A stretch of 64,000 bases of DNA from Paulinella micropora (GCA_009731375.1 BJOX01000132.1:539792-603791), one strand, 5' to 3'. Numbered from the stretch's first letter, positions 1 through 11,768 are shown. The notes: generated from the letters alone by a model not told the origin. Numbers and translations: made by a program.

Positions 1-424
1 TGGAAGGATGTAAATGCCTGCGCGAACAAAAGAGTGGACGCCAGCGATCATGCAGAGGAATGTTGTCAAGAGTAGACGAATGGTGACGTGCATGGAGTGT
101 GACCTCGCTTGCTGTCTCGCTGGCTTCGGGAGCCGCGTCCTGACGTGACATAACATAAGATAAGATCATAACATGACGTATGACAGAACATAAACTGGCC
201 TCGTTCGCCGTCTCTCTCGCTTCAGGCGCAGTATAGCATGTATGGTATGGTATGGTATGGTGTTATTTCTGACGTCATATTTCTGTTCCATGTTATGCTT
301 CAAGTGCCCACCTCGTCTGGCTGCTTGGGGCTGCGCAGCTACCAGTTGGAGTTGCGTGTCATTGCATAATATAGTACAGTATGGTATGCTGTGGTATGGT
401 ATTATTTGTCATGTTCCGTTACCT

Positions 425-1490
425 CGTCGAGCGCGTCGCCGCCGCGCACCGCTGCGAGTTTGAGCTGCGGACAAGCCAGGATGACCAGCACGTCGCGCAG
501 CGCAGGGCTGGTCAGCGGACTGATCTCCAACGCACCCTGTGCACAGATCAGATAGGTAGGTAGACATGTTTGGTCTAGCAGCGCTGCATATCAGAGGACC
601 TAGGCGTGCAAGACATAGGTAGATAGGTAGTTACCTCCACCACTGCTCCCAGTATGTCCTGGCACAGTCTGGCCGTGATGTCGAACTTGTGCTCATCGCT
701 CAGTTGCAGCAACAGAAACTTGTACACGTGCATGCGCTAAGCAAACGAACCAGCAACCAAACATACCCAGTACGGCCACTGTTGACGAGCCTGACGATAA
801 GCACGAAGAGGATGAGAAGGAAAATATAAGTGTGGAAGTGACAGGGCAGTATGATCACAACAACAAAAACAACAACAACAACAACACCTTCCTGATGTCT
901 GCGCTGGAGCGTATGAGCGCGAAGGCTAGCGACCTCTTGTCCAGCGGCTCCTACAGACACACAAACATACACAATTACATACATTTCTTCATACATGCAT
1001 ACATACACACATACGTACATACGCACATACCACGGTCGCAGCTGTGCCTGTGTCTCCCATGCACAGGCGGCAGCCGTTGAGGAAGAAAATGGTTTCCATG
1101 AAGTGGCGGTGAACCACGCTGCTCGTGCCCGTCGCGCCTAGATGCACACATTACATACATACATGACATTATATTATGTTATATCAGACTAGATTACATT
1201 AGATGACATACATACCGGGGCCCGCCACGGAGAAGAGAGACGTCAGAGTGCGCTCCGCCAACCCCACCTGCGTGCATGCATGTATGCATGTATGTATGCA
1301 TGTATGTATGTATGTATGTATGTATGTATGTATGTGTGTATGTATGCATGTATGTATGTATGCATGTATGTATGTACATATGTATTTATACAATATATGC
1401 GATGTATGGTATGTATGTTACGATGTTTGCGTGGTCGTCGGCCAGCAGCGACGCAAAGCGACAGAACAGCACCGGCTTCCACTTGAGATA
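425..1490 (-). CDS. NCAPD3: NCAPD3 last visible exons
   Basis: Short exons at 1428-1490 ([19 protein letters not shown]), 1215-1268 ([17 protein letters not shown]), 1035-1140 ([18 protein letters not shown]), a weaker one near 890-950, 634-738 ([18 protein letters not shown]) and 425-543 ([19 protein letters not shown]). All follow the family order. Below 425 I see no certain exon. A weak LRSPKQPDEVG-like reading lies at about 300-345. The stop codon was not found. Confidence 0.75.
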
Positions 1491-1602
1491 ACCTACACAT
1501 CATCAAGCAATCAATCAATCAAGCAAGCAAGCAAGCAATCGATCAATAAAGCAAGCACGCAATCACTCAACCAGTCAATCTGTCAATCAACCAATCAATC
1601 AG

Positions 1603-1642
<40 letters not shown>

Positions 1643-2958
1643 CCAACCAACCCAACCCAACCCAATCCAAACCAAACCAAACCAAACCAAACCAAATCCA
1701 ACCAAATCCAACTAAAAATCCAACCAAATCCAATCAAAGCCAATCCAATCCAATCGAATCGAATCGAATGGAATGAATGAATCAATCAATCATCAATCAA
1801 TCAATCAATCAGTCACTCACTCAATCAAAAAGGTGACCTTCTCGCAGGAGCTGCGTCAGCACCAGGAAGGCGTGGCGACGCAGCAACTGCACCATCATAA
1901 CCAATACATGAGTAAATCAATAGATGAATAAATAAATAAGCCAATCAAGCAAGCCATGCATCACCTGGCTGAGGCTGGACATGACATCGGCCATGGAGGG
2001 CACGTAGCGGTCCACCACTTGCGTGAAGGCGCGGCAGAGGTCGCACAGCACGATCAGCACGTTGTTCTGTACCACCAGGGCGCCGCCTGTCAGACAACCA
2101 TACATACATACATCACCTGTCGCTGCTGGTATAGGAAAACAAAGAGGGGAGGGGGTTGGGGGGTGGGGGGGGCAGACATGCATACGTCACCTGTCTCCAG
2201 CTCACGGATCAGGACTGTCACGCAGCGCTTGGAGAGCGCTCCCGAGGTGTCTGCCAGACACAGTTTGCCCAGCGCCACGAAGGCGTGAGCACGCAGCTGG
2301 TCAGGCAGCTGGCGAGGTTGGCTGGACGCGGCGACCACCGACTCATCTTGGCTGAGGTTGCTGCTTTGGCTGGATTGGCTGAGGTTCATTTGGCTGATGT
2401 CTGCCAGGACAGGACTGAGCAAAGACTGGACCAGCGTGACCAGGCGATGGCCAGGCTTGGGACATGACGGATGCAGCGCAACCTCCCCCAGCAGGAACAA
2501 AAAGCGTGTCACCAGCGCAGGGGACGGCATCGTCTCGCCTCCTCCCACCACGAAGCCCTGCAGCATACATCACGTACATACATAAGGCGGCCTTACATAG
2601 ATACATAGGTACATACATGCAATACATACTTGCAGCACGCGTTGGCTTTCCGCCAGCAGCTCTTCTTGCCACGCGGGCGGCGCCTGTCGCTCCGCGGGCG
2701 CTTTTTCAGCCTGGCCTTGCTCCAAGCCCGCACACAACTGATGCAGCACCTGCACGTATGTATGTATCTGCCTGTCCCTGCTCCAAGCCCGCACACAGCT
2801 GGCGCAGCACCTGGGCATGTATGCATGTATGTATGGAGGAGCAGGAGCAGGAACCGGAGCAGGAGCAGCAGGAGAGGAGGAGAAGGAGGAGGAGGTATGT
2901 ATTTTATGTATGTGATGTGACCTGGATGGTGGTGCGAGCAGTCGTGGGTTGAACTCTC

Positions 2959-2995
<37 letters not shown>

Positions 2996-3027
2996 GTAGG
3001 TAAGTGGAAAGGTAGGCAGATAGATAA

Positions 3028-3061
<34 letters not shown>

Positions 3062-3205
3062 GAATAGATAGATAGCTAGCTAGTGTGACCTGGATGGTGG
3101 TGCGCGCTAGTCTTGGGTTGAAGTCCTGACTGTCTGCCGCGCTGCTGACCAGCGAGCTGAAGAGAAACTGCGCCAACGTGGCCTACCAACAGACACATAG
3201 ACAGG

Positions 3206-3250
<45 letters not shown>

Positions 3251-4255
3251 TAGATGAGATAGATGAGATAGATTAGATAGACAGGTAGGTAGGTAGGTAG
3301 GTAGTTGCCTGTGCTTCCGTGTCCAGCTGTGTCGCTGTGTTGCCCAGCACCGCCAGTACGCGCGCAGCCTGCACGCCCACTGCCTGTCAAGAGAATCAAA
3401 AGTCAATCAACGAAAAAAGATGAGCGGGTCGAGATGAAGTTCAGAAAATCTAGTGTTGGAAAAGCAGGGGGCAGAAAGAAGATAATAAAGAGAGGAGTTC
3501 AAAATAAATATAAAAAGGGGTAAGGGAAGAAACAAGGGTGAAGAAAAGAAGATTTATGACCTGTCGGCCGGCGTCCTCCGCCAGCGCATTCCAAGCCAAC
3601 ACGGCCCCTTCCACCTTCACCTTGCCGGCCTGCGCCTGTCCTTTGGCAGACAAGACCTCCAGCAAGAACCACAGGCCTGGCTCATTCGCCCATCTCCCGT
3701 CTGGTGAGTCTGCTGCCGCACGGTTGAGTTGGCTGACTAGCTGTGTGGGCAGCTCGTTGCGCTTGCTCAACAGACACAACACCGTGCGCATGTGTTGCAG
3801 CATTTCGTCGTCGTCCGTGCCCAAGATGGCCCACGCACCCAACGCAGCCTCCTCCTCCGCCTCGTCTTGCTCGCGTTGCTCGTTGCTACAGATAGATAGA
3901 TAGATAGATAGATAAGGTGGCCATGTCGATCTTACAAAATGAAGTTCATACATACATACATACAGACAGACAGACAGACAGACCTGCGTGACACGGCGCG
4001 GGAGGAGGGCAGGCGATGCACGCGCGCCAGTAAGGTGCAGAGGGGAGACAACACAAGCTCGGCAAACTGCTTCAGCACCATCTCCTACGTAGGTAGGTAG
4101 GTAGGTAGGTAGGTAGATAGATAGATAGATAGATGGGTGGCTGGATGGCTGGAGTGAGTGCTGCATGACCTGCACGGTGGACTCCACGTCGCGCACCGCA
4201 GGCAGCACCGCGCCCATCCACACCTCACACCGCACACAACACACAACAAGCACTT

Positions 4256-4342
<87 letters not shown>

Positions 4343-5791
4343 GTGCTTCTCTGTCAATGGCTGATGCAAATCTGCACATGCGCCTCCATCGTCTCACCCG
4401 TGAGGGGAGTACGAAGAATTGACGATANNNNNNNNNNNNNNNNNNNNNNNNNNNNNNNNNNNNNNNNNNNNNNNNNNNNNNNNNNNNNNNNNNNNNNNNN
4501 NNNNNNNNNNNNNNNNNNNNNNNNNNNNNNNNNNNNNNNNNNNNNNNNNNNNNNNNNNNNNNNNNNNNNNNNNNNNNNNNNNNNNNNNNNNNNNNNNNNN
4601 NNNNNNNNNNNNNNNNNNNNNNNNNNNNNNNNNNNNNNNNNNNNNNNNNNNNNNNNNNNNNNNNNNNNNNNNNNNNNNNNNNNNNNNNNNNNNNNNNNNN
4701 NNNNNNNNNNNNNNNNNNNNNNNNNNNNNNNNNNNNNNNNNNNNNNNNNNNNNNNNNNNNNNNNNNNNNNNNNNNNNNNNNNNNNNNNNNNNNNNNNNNN
4801 NNNNNNNNNNNNNNNNNNNNNNNNNNNNNNNNNNNNNNNNNNNNNNNNNNNNNNNNNNNNNNNNNNNNNNNNNNNNNNNNNNNNNNNNNNNNNNNNNNNN
4901 NNNNNNNNNNNNNNNNNNNNNNNNNNNNNNNNNNNNNNNNNNNNNNNNNNNNNNNNNNNCCTGGGCTATCAACCAGCATATGCGGAGTTTAAGATCTTTT
5001 ACGCGCGCAACGACCCTCCTCCCCAACATCTACCACCAAAGGGTTATGAGTTGGCGTCACAGTTTAACGCCTTGAGGCCATTGGGCTGAATAATAATAAT
5101 GATAATACTATATCTGAGGCGTACTGATGCAGCTAATGGCATATCCTCAACGGACATAAGCCTCCAATACCCTTGTTCGAGGTCCTCCACCCCCCCGTGT
5201 CAGTCTCTCGCCNNNNNNNNNNNNNNNNNNNNNNNNNNNNNNNNNNNNNNNNNNNNNNNNNNNNNNNNNNNNNNNNNNNNNNNNNNNNNNNNNNNNNNNN
5301 NNNNNNNNNNNNNNNNNNNNNNNNNNNNNNNNNNNNNNNNNNNNNNNNNNNNNNNNNNNNNNNNNNNNNNNNNNNNNNNNNNNNNNNNNNNNNNNNNNNN
5401 NNNNNNNNNNNNNNNNNNNNNNNNNNNNNNNNNNNNNNNNNNNNNNNNNNNNNNNNNNNNNNNNNNNNNNNNNNNNNNNNNNNNNNNNNNNNNNNNNNNN
5501 NNNNNNNNNNNNNNNNNNNNNNNNNNNNNNNNNNNNNNNNNNNNNNNNNNNNNNNNNNNNNNNNNNNNNNNNNNNNNNNNNNNNNNNNNNNNNNNNNNNN
5601 NNNNNNNNNNNNNNNNNNNNNNNNNNNNNNNNNNNNNNNNNNNNNNGCTCTAATGACACCCCCGCAAGGGCAGTTCCAACACTTCCAGACGGACCGGTAT
5701 GTTCAATGAAAATACTGGTGGCACCGACGGGAATCGAACTGGCGACAGGGCCCAGATGGTAGAACTTGACCACTGGGCTATCACGGTGTCC

Positions 5792-5830
<39 letters not shown>

Positions 5831-6174
5831 CATCAATAGCAAAGGAAAGAGGCGGTTGGTGTGTCACCTGTTGGAGCACGGTCTCGGCCGGGTACTGCTG
5901 CAGCAGCCGCGACAGAGCCTGCACGGCGCGCTTGCGAATCGCCACCGACACGTCCAGACAGCCATCGTAGAACACCTAACAACAATTATTTTGCACGATG
6001 GGTATAAACAACAACAACGACAATATCGTCATCATCAACAACAACAACAACGAAGCACTGTGTGTGACCTGCAGGTCTCTTGCGGTGAGGCACTGTGTGG
6101 TCTGGTGCGCGTTGAGCAGCACTGCCTCCAGCGCCTCCAGAGCGGCCTTGCGCACCACCGGCCGCTCGTCTCCT

Positions 6175-6205
<31 letters not shown>

Positions 6206-7395
6206 TGGACATACATTTTACATGGATGCACGTATACATACATGCATACCCGCGCGCCCGTGCAGCACGTCCAGCACGCGCTCTAAACCAGCGTGTTGTC
6301 TCATGGGCTGGACCGGCTCGTCCTGGTTGCGCGAGGATGACTGGTACGTCATGCGCGGCGTGCGCAGAAACGACTCGTCGCGCATGTGCATCATGGAGGT
6401 AGATTGTGCGGTCGAAGACATGTCCACGGACATCACGGTGGAGTTGGGTCCCGGCGTGGCGGAGCTTTTGTTGACGCTCTTGTGCAGCGAAAGCAAGGGA
6501 GTCTTGGGCCCTAATAATAATAGCAACAGCAACGATGAAAGTAATAGTAATACATAGTAATAGCAACAACTGAACAATAATAATATTAATAATAATAATA
6601 ATGACCGATGTTGCACGAGGCGTCGGCAGCGTGGAAGGGAGTGGCAAGCGGCCCCGCACCGCGGCCCTGCATTTCCTTGGCCAGTAAGTTGGTAAACTCC
6701 TCCGCCAGCACGGGACTCTGCTTGGCGTGCTGCAGAGCAGCGGCCAACGACGTCAGAGCCAGCGCGCGCACCTGCACGGATAGGCCAAAGAAAGATAAAT
6801 ACATATGTTTGGTCTATCACGCTGCGTATCCGGAAAATAGGCATCCGTTCCACCCTGCCACCAATTGATGGCTAAGCAGCGGGAAAGAAAGACAGATAAA
6901 TAGATAGATAGATAGATAGATAGACCTTGACACTACGGTCTGCGGCGCGGCCCAGAAGGAGCCTGAACAAGGCCTAAGCATGCATGTACATACAATACAT
7001 ACATACATACATGCATACATACCTGAGCAAAGTGTGTGTGGTCCTCCTCCTTGTCCTCCTTCTCCCTGCCCGATGCAGCAGTCTTGCCGCCAGCCTGCTT
7101 AGAGTGGATACATACTTACATCACACATTACATCACCTTACATCATATTACATGCATGCATCCATTCATACATACAGACCTGCTCCTGCGCCTTGCCGTC
7201 TGCACTCTCTTCAGCCTGTCCTTCTTTGTCTTGGCCATCCTGCCCTTGTTTGCCTTGTTTGACGTCTTCTGTGCTGTCTTGTTCTTCTTGTGGAGCGCGC
7301 TCCTGAGCGGCCTGGCGGGGGGTGGGCGGTGGCTGCCAGCTGGGACCCTCAAACGCGCCCGGCTGCGACATAACCTAGATAGGTAGATAGGTAGG

Positions 7396-7427
<32 letters not shown>

Positions 7428-7442
7428 CAGATAGATAGATAA

Positions 7443-7474
<32 letters not shown>

Positions 7475-7491
7475 GTAGGTAGGTAGGTAGG

Positions 7492-7524
<33 letters not shown>

Positions 7525-8175
7525 GGATAGAGATATGACCTCTGCGGCCAGCTCCACGGCCAGCAGTCGCAGCGAGGCCTTGGCGTTGGTAGCGAGCTTG
7601 GTCAGGAAACGTGCGTAAGCAGCCGCCAGCCAGGGGAAGGCTTTGAGCAGCCGACCAGTGCACAGCACCACGCTCGCCCGCGCAACAGCCTTGTCTGGCG
7701 CGCGGATGCACAGGTGCTGCAGCAGGGACAGCAGCGGCCTGCCCATGACGTAGTCGTCGTGGTTATGGTCGCGGGCTCCGTCGCCGCTTGCGGGTGGTTG
7801 CGCTTGAGATTGTGCCTGCCCCTGCTGGATGAGGAAGTCCAAGGTGGCGTTGCGCGTCAGGGAGGGCTGCTTGGGCAAGACGCTGCCCACCGAGTGCAGG
7901 TAGCGCAGCGACAGGTTGTCCAGCAGGTGTTTGGCGGTGCGCGCGAAGAGCTGCGCCGGGTCGCCGTGCAGTGGTAGCTGCAGAGCTGAGAGCGCCACAT
8001 AGCACAAACCAACCTACAGCGTTTGCGTTGATTGTCATGGTGCTTGTCTTCATCATTCTTAGACAGACAGACAGATAGACAGGTAGCTAGTTGCTGCAGA
8101 GCCGACAGCGGCACGTAGGCCTCATCGACCTGCACATGGTGTTTGTGCTGACTGCCATGGCGCGTCTTCATTCTT

Positions 8176-8206
<31 letters not shown>

Positions 8207-8229
8207 AAGATAGATAGATAGATAGATAG

Positions 8230-8263
<34 letters not shown>

Positions 8264-8426
8264 CTGGACCGAGCTGCGCTTGTGCAGTGGGTAGAGCTCG
8301 GGCTCTTTGGCTTGACAGATAGATAGACAGACAGACAGGCAGACAGACCGACAAACCGGGCTTCGTTTGTGCAGTGGGTAGAGCTCGAGCTGATGGACAA
8401 GATAGATAGATGGATAGATAGGTAGA

Positions 8427-8458
<32 letters not shown>

Positions 8459-8680
8459 TAGACAGACAGATAGACAGACAGACAGGCAGACAGACGAACC
8501 GGGCTTCGTTTGTGCAGTGGGTAGAGTTCGGGCTCTCTGGCTTGCGTGGGACTGTGCTGCGTGCGCGTCACATCCACCAGACTCTCCACACAGTGCACGT
8601 ACGTCTACACACATCACGGACATACATATACATATACATATACATGTACATGTACATGTACATATACATATACATATACA

Positions 8681-8712
<32 letters not shown>

Positions 8713-10293
8713 CACATACATACATACGTTTATAGATATCTACCTCGGTGTTGCCCGGCACCACCGTCACCGCCAAGGCCTCCGCAGCAGCCGCCAGCAA
8801 CACACTGACACAGAGATAGATGCATGGATGGATGAATGGATAGATAGATAGATAGGTAGGTAGGTAGGTAGATAGATAGGTAGGTAGATAGTTAGGTAGG
8901 TAGACATCACCTCATTTGGTGTGTGCCGTCCTGGTTCATCCAGGTGCGCAGCGGCAGCTCTTTTTCCTCCTGCACCGCTGCGTCCTCTTCCTCAAAGGGG
9001 TTTTCCTCCCCCTCGTTGCCCCCTTTGCTGCCCGTGCGCTTCTTGTCGCTACCTTTCGACCCCTTGGCTCTGCCTGCTCGTTTCCTTTTGGCTTGAGGTG
9101 CCGCCTCGTCCTCATCCTCCTCGTCTTCGTCCTGTATCCCATCCACCCCTTCTTGCGTCTGCGCCTTTGCCGCGCCGGTGCCCTCGGCCAGGTCCTGCTG
9201 TCGAGCTCGCGCCCAAGCTTTCACCAGGTTCATGCACCCGCGCAACGTCAGTGCGTGGAACATGTTGGAGCTTCCGGGGAGCTGCAGCAGGGTGAGGTAG
9301 AGCTGCGCCGCTTGCAACGCGGGCCTGTCACTGTTCGATTGCACGAGCAAGAGGCAGAGCGCCACCAGCTCGCGGTATGACAGCCCTGCGTCCGCGGCCA
9401 GCGACCAGAAGGTTGCACCGTTCTCTGAGGATGATGAGGAAGAGGAAGAAGAATGAATTGAGGCCCAATGAGAGACGCACTTGCGCAGCTGCGAGATGAT
9501 GACGAGCTCCCTAGCCTCTTGTTGCGAGTCTTGCAGCGCAGACAGAAGTTGTGTCCTGAGTTCTGCAGCACTGTCAAGCTCCATGGTTGCCCCGAGCAGC
9601 TCCTCCACTGCTGACTTGGACAACAACGGCGTAAGTATTGAGGAAAGACCATGTTCACCCTGTGACACAGGAAATCATCGGTCTGGCAAAAACTATAGTC
9701 GGTTTATATGGGATGCCTGTTACGATCACTGTCACTTACACTCACTCATCCACTCTCCCTGGTACACGCAAAGCACACTCGCTGGCAGACTCACTCACTC
9801 ACTCACTCACTCACACACACACACGCACACACACTCGTTCAGAGTCGTTTTACTCGCTCACTTCCTTCACATCACCTTTCGCCCTCGCCTTCATCCGCTA
9901 CTTCTTTGCCCTGATAGTGTGAAATGTAAAGGGAAGGGTGTTTTTACTCATTCGCCCCTTCAACATGCTCATTCATTCATTCATTCTTTCATTCATTCAT
10001 TCATTCATTCATTTATTCACTGATTCGTTCACATACTCACTCTCATCAAGCACTCTCATCACTTACTCGCTTGCTTACTCACTCACTCACTCATTCATTC
10101 ACTCGCTTACACGCTCGCTCGCGGACTCATTCACTTGCTCACTCTCTCAACTCACTCAACACTCAACTAATTCACTCATTACTCTCACAAGCGCTTTTCT
10201 CACCTGAAGGATTCCAGTCGTCTCTTTGATCAGATCAGGAAGGCTGCATTGCGGCTCATTATCATGAGCCACCGAGCGTGTGGAACGTCTCAT
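425..10293 (-). CDS. NCAPD3: Condensin-2 complex subunit D3 (CAP-D3), multi-exon, 3' end not in window
   Basis: HEAT-repeat subunit of condensin II, which compacts mitotic chromosomes. Exons read on the minus strand line up in order with the family: an N-terminal exon pair, acidic/basic linkers, and then the diagnostic C-terminal HEAT block. That block includes [15 protein letters not shown] (about 2.29 kb), [15 protein letters not shown] (about 2.06 kb), [16 protein letters not shown] (about 1.86 kb), [16 protein letters not shown] (about 1.46 kb) and [16 protein letters not shown] (about 0.69 kb). About 25 exons are visible. Introns are mostly simple repeats. The start is the ATG at 10293; exon 1 (10204-10293) ends in a GTGAG donor and joins in phase to exon 2. 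The exon at 425-543 fits the region just before the C-terminus, so the last exon(s) lie at or beyond the window edge. Two N gaps (4428-4959, 5213-5646) fall inside an intron or hide an exon. Exon borders are approximate; the assignment is strong. Confidence 0.9.
1837..2560 (-). CDS. NCAPD3: NCAPD3 diagnostic C-terminal HEAT exons
   Basis: Three exons. 2195-2560 has [18 protein letters not shown] and [15 protein letters not shown]; 1965-2085 has [15 protein letters not shown] and [15 protein letters not shown]; 1837-1890 has [19 protein letters not shown]. This run is the best-conserved CAP-D3 block and separates it from CAP-D2. A Ser/Gln-rich insert ([17 protein letters not shown]) interrupts the first exon. 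Confidence 0.88.
2957..3065. repeat. (TAGA)n tracts in NCAPD3 introns (representative)
   Basis: Plus-strand (TAGA)n, i.e. (TCTA)n on the sense strand. Similar tracts in the same gene lie at about 3202-3300, 3889-3914, 4085-4134, 6897-6924, 7377-7535, 8211-8262, 8401-8490 and 8835-8905. (TATG/CATA)n lies at 965-1025, 1273-1390 and 8625-8735; (CAAT)n at 1500-1815; and (TAG)n then (TAA)n at 4257-4342. Confidence 0.95.
3555..3890 (-). CDS. NCAPD3: NCAPD3 HEAT exon
   Basis: Open segment containing [20 protein letters not shown], then [29 protein letters not shown] and [17 protein letters not shown]. It is helical and HEAT-like, and sits in the correct order within the gene. The acidic lead ([11 protein letters not shown]) lies at the upstream end next to (TAGA)n. 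Confidence 0.7.
4428..4959. other. Assembly gap (532 N)
   Basis: Run of N inside the NCAPD3 gene. Other gaps in the window: 5213-5646, 14394-14403, 14984-15168, 21548-21557, 22599-22608, 23402-23411, 37649-37658, 38116-38216 and 44744-44753. The six 10-N runs look like fixed-size placeholders. The 21548-21557 gap has the same roughly 20 bp on both sides. Confidence 1.
4960..5212. mobile_element. Possible transposable-element fragment between two gaps
   Basis: Unique, non-microsatellite sequence in an NCAPD3 intron. It is unlike the neighbouring exons, has a short (AAT)n after 5088, and is bounded by N gaps on both sides. A tRNA-like head lies just beyond the second gap. No frame resembles a known protein convincingly. 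I call it a likely insertion only from context. Confidence 0.3.
5716..5791 (-). mobile_element. tRNA-like sequence, probable SINE head
   Basis: On the minus strand a sequence of about 73 nt contains an A box (TAGCCCAGTGG) and a B box (AGTTCGATTCC) at tRNA-like spacing, and ends GCCA-CCA. The acceptor and T-stems pair imperfectly, so it is unlikely to be a working tRNA. The sequence continues into unique DNA at 5647-5715 before a gap, and (TAA)n lies on its other side. A tRNA-derived SINE or decayed tRNA fits best. It is intronic in NCAPD3. Confidence 0.5.
5869..6785 (-). CDS. NCAPD3: NCAPD3 exon cluster, middle region
   Basis: Three or four exons separated by short introns. 6605-6775 carries [19 protein letters not shown]; 6245-6512 carries a Ser/Thr-rich linker ([19 protein letters not shown]); 6075-6172 carries [19 protein letters not shown]; 5869-5976 carries [19 protein letters not shown]. 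The last two are classic HEAT helices. The separating introns hold (TAA)n, (CA)n and (ATAC)n tracts. Confidence 0.75.
7539..8005 (-). CDS. NCAPD3: NCAPD3 central HEAT exon
   Basis: Reads [18 protein letters not shown], then [37 protein letters not shown] and [12 protein letters not shown]. This matches the central CAP-D3 segment, which has a conserved 'LQH-C-R-PDKA' signature. The exon is unusually long for this gene. Its upstream end (ALSALQ at about 7975-8000) is repeated in a degraded copy at about 8090-8135. The downstream side passes into 150 bp of (TAGA)n on the plus strand. Confidence 0.8.
8911..9614 (-). CDS. NCAPD3: NCAPD3 exon 2 (N-terminal HEAT region and charged linker)
   Basis: A long open exon. 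It begins with [20 protein letters not shown] and continues through [16 protein letters not shown] and [18 protein letters not shown], typical of the CAP-D3 N-terminal helical region. It then runs into an acidic stretch ([13 protein letters not shown]) and a basic, NLS-like stretch ([17 protein letters not shown]). A serine run (SSSSSSSSS, about 9430-9460) has a possible GTGCGT donor and a TCCTCAG acceptor around it, so it may be a short in-frame intron. The exon ends at 8911 before GTGATG. Confidence 0.8.
10204..10293 (-). CDS. NCAPD3: NCAPD3 exon 1 with start codon
   Basis: Thirty codons starting [16 protein letters not shown] and ending TGILQ, directly followed by a GTGAGA donor (10203 downwards). 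It joins in phase 0 to the exon beginning SAVEELLG at 9614. The intron between (9615-10203) carries (CACT)n and (CATT)n tracts on the plus strand. I prefer this start to an in-frame start inside the intron near 9668, because the latter would read through the acceptor. This is inferred from splice signals only. Confidence 0.6.
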
Positions 10294-10653
10294 TCTGCTT
10301 GGTTCGTTCGAGCAGGACCTGCGAAGGATATTTGACCGTTAGGAGTTAGATTTCCCGGTAAGTGGCATAACTGCCCTTGCTTGAGATTCGGTGTGTATGC
10401 CAGCTGTGAGAAGACTGAAGAGTGAACATTTGCTCTCATTTGGGACTTGTGTTTCATGGCATATGCTGTGGTTCGATTTTGTTTGCTTTTTCCCCCAACA
10501 CTCGAAAAAATTTTAGGTTTATAAGTTCAGGCCGGTCCCTGCACCTTTTTTGTGGGTTGGCTTTAAAATCTCAAATCCAGAGTATCCGGCCAGTATTCGT
10601 ATTACACAGAGACAGCTAGCGGAAGGGGAAGGGGAGATTCCTCCGAAAAAGAG
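10294..10653. promoter_or_regulatory. Divergent intergenic region between NCAPD3 and the next gene
   Basis: The 360 bp between the NCAPD3 ATG (minus) and the ATG at 10654 (plus) is free of microsatellites, unlike almost everything around it. Both genes must start transcription in or near it. No TATA box is obvious. A purine-rich stretch (about 10620-10652) precedes the plus-strand ATG. Confidence 0.45.
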
Positions 10654-11634
10654 ATGAGTGGGAAAACAGTAAAGCCCTCATTCTCTCCGTCTTCGTCCTC
10701 TTCCTCTTCTAGCTCCTCTTCATCTTCTTCCTCCTCATTACATCAGATCTCTCATGTGTCGTCTCTCGTTAAGTCACGTCTGTCGGAATCCCTCTCGGTA
10801 GCAGGTCAAACTCTAAACACAGCCAGCCATAGACTGGGACAGGCTATCATAGCAACAGGCGAGGAATTGAGGGCACTGTCAGAGCGCCACATTCTCCCTC
10901 ACCTCCCTGCCATTCCTGAGGAAGTGAAGCGAGAAGTGAGTAGGCGTGCCCAAAATATTACACAAGGACTTAGCCACGTGAGCGCTCAAGTGGTTAGCAG
11001 GCTGAAAGATGCAGATGAGAAGGTGTTGGTGGCTGCTGCGGCTGCTAGTGGAATCACGTTGGTGTGTGGCGTTGTGTATTACTGGAAATACAAGCACACT
11101 CCACGTGGCCGCCTTTCAGCATCGACACCAGAATTCGAGGTAGTGCAGTTAGTCAACGAAGAGAAATTGGTGCAGGAGCTTCAGTCGAGCCTTACTCAGA
11201 TGCAACAATCTAAAAGCCTCGGACCCACAGAGCACAAAGTTCTCGAATGGTTGCGTCTGATGGTTCCGGACGAATACAGCCTCTCTACCCGCATCTGTGC
11301 AAGCAAATGGTTAATATACTTCGCTTCTCTTCATACGCCACCAAAATCGATCCGGTTGGAGGCGCTTCCAGAATGCAGTATATGTGCAGCCCGTGTTTCT
11401 GCGGCTACCGCTGCCGGTGTTTCTGACAGTGATTCTGCAGTTGGTAGTCGTCTGGAATTGATGGAAATCGCGTGGAGCATGCTGGACGTGCCGCCAAAAG
11501 AAGGCAATGTGATGGATCAAGATGAGATCACTGCGATAGAGATGCTCAAACTTAAAGTGGGACAGGCTTTACAGTCCCCCAACAAGATAAGTCAAGTCTT
11601 CCAGCAACTGCTTGACCGTGGAGAGGTATCATGA
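10654..11634 (+). CDS. Unknown protein, about 326 aa, Ser-rich N-terminus, one membrane segment
   Basis: Uninterrupted ORF with ATG at 10654 and TGA at 11632. Residues about 10-30 are a serine run. About 30-125 are amphipathic and helical (SLVKSRLSESLSVAGQTLN, then EEVKREVSRRAQNITQGLS). About 130-150 are a likely transmembrane or membrane-anchored helix (VLVAAAAASGITLVCGVVYY) followed by the basic WKYKHTPRGR. The C-terminal half is soluble and helical. The amphipathic part recalls perilipin- or apolipoprotein-like helices, but I do not recognise the family. The last codons (GAG-GTATCA) could also be a splice donor, so it may continue. It is one of the few ORFs here without microsatellites, which argues that it is real. 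Confidence 0.6.
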   Translation: MSGKTVKPSFSPSSSSSSSSSSSSSSSSLHQISHVSSLVKSRLSESLSVAGQTLNTASHRLGQAIIATGEELRALSERHILPHLPAIPEEVKREVSRRAQNITQGLSHVSAQVVSRLKDADEKVLVAAAAASGITLVCGVVYYWKYKHTPRGRLSASTPEFEVVQLVNEEKLVQELQSSLTQMQQSKSLGPTEHKVLEWLRLMVPDEYSLSTRICASKWLIYFASLHTPPKSIRLEALPECSICAARVSAATAAGVSDSDSAVGSRLELMEIAWSMLDVPPKEGNVMDQDEITAIEMLKLKVGQALQSPNKISQVFQQLLDRGEVS

Positions 11635-11768
11635 TGTGCATTTCGTTTCAAGTATGGTTTGAGTGTGTCCTTGGTCATGCGATTTTAAAACTTCAAAACG
11701 CGTGACGTGGTAGTTATGGAGAGACGCGGTGGCTTTTTCTCCCTTGTTTTGGGTGTGTGTGTATGTGT

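Noticed and set aside
5716-5791. Functional tRNA gene
   Set aside because: A and B boxes fit, but the acceptor and T stems have several mismatches.
4343-5842. ORFs spanning N runs with X residues
   Set aside because: The frame through a gap of unknown content has no meaning.
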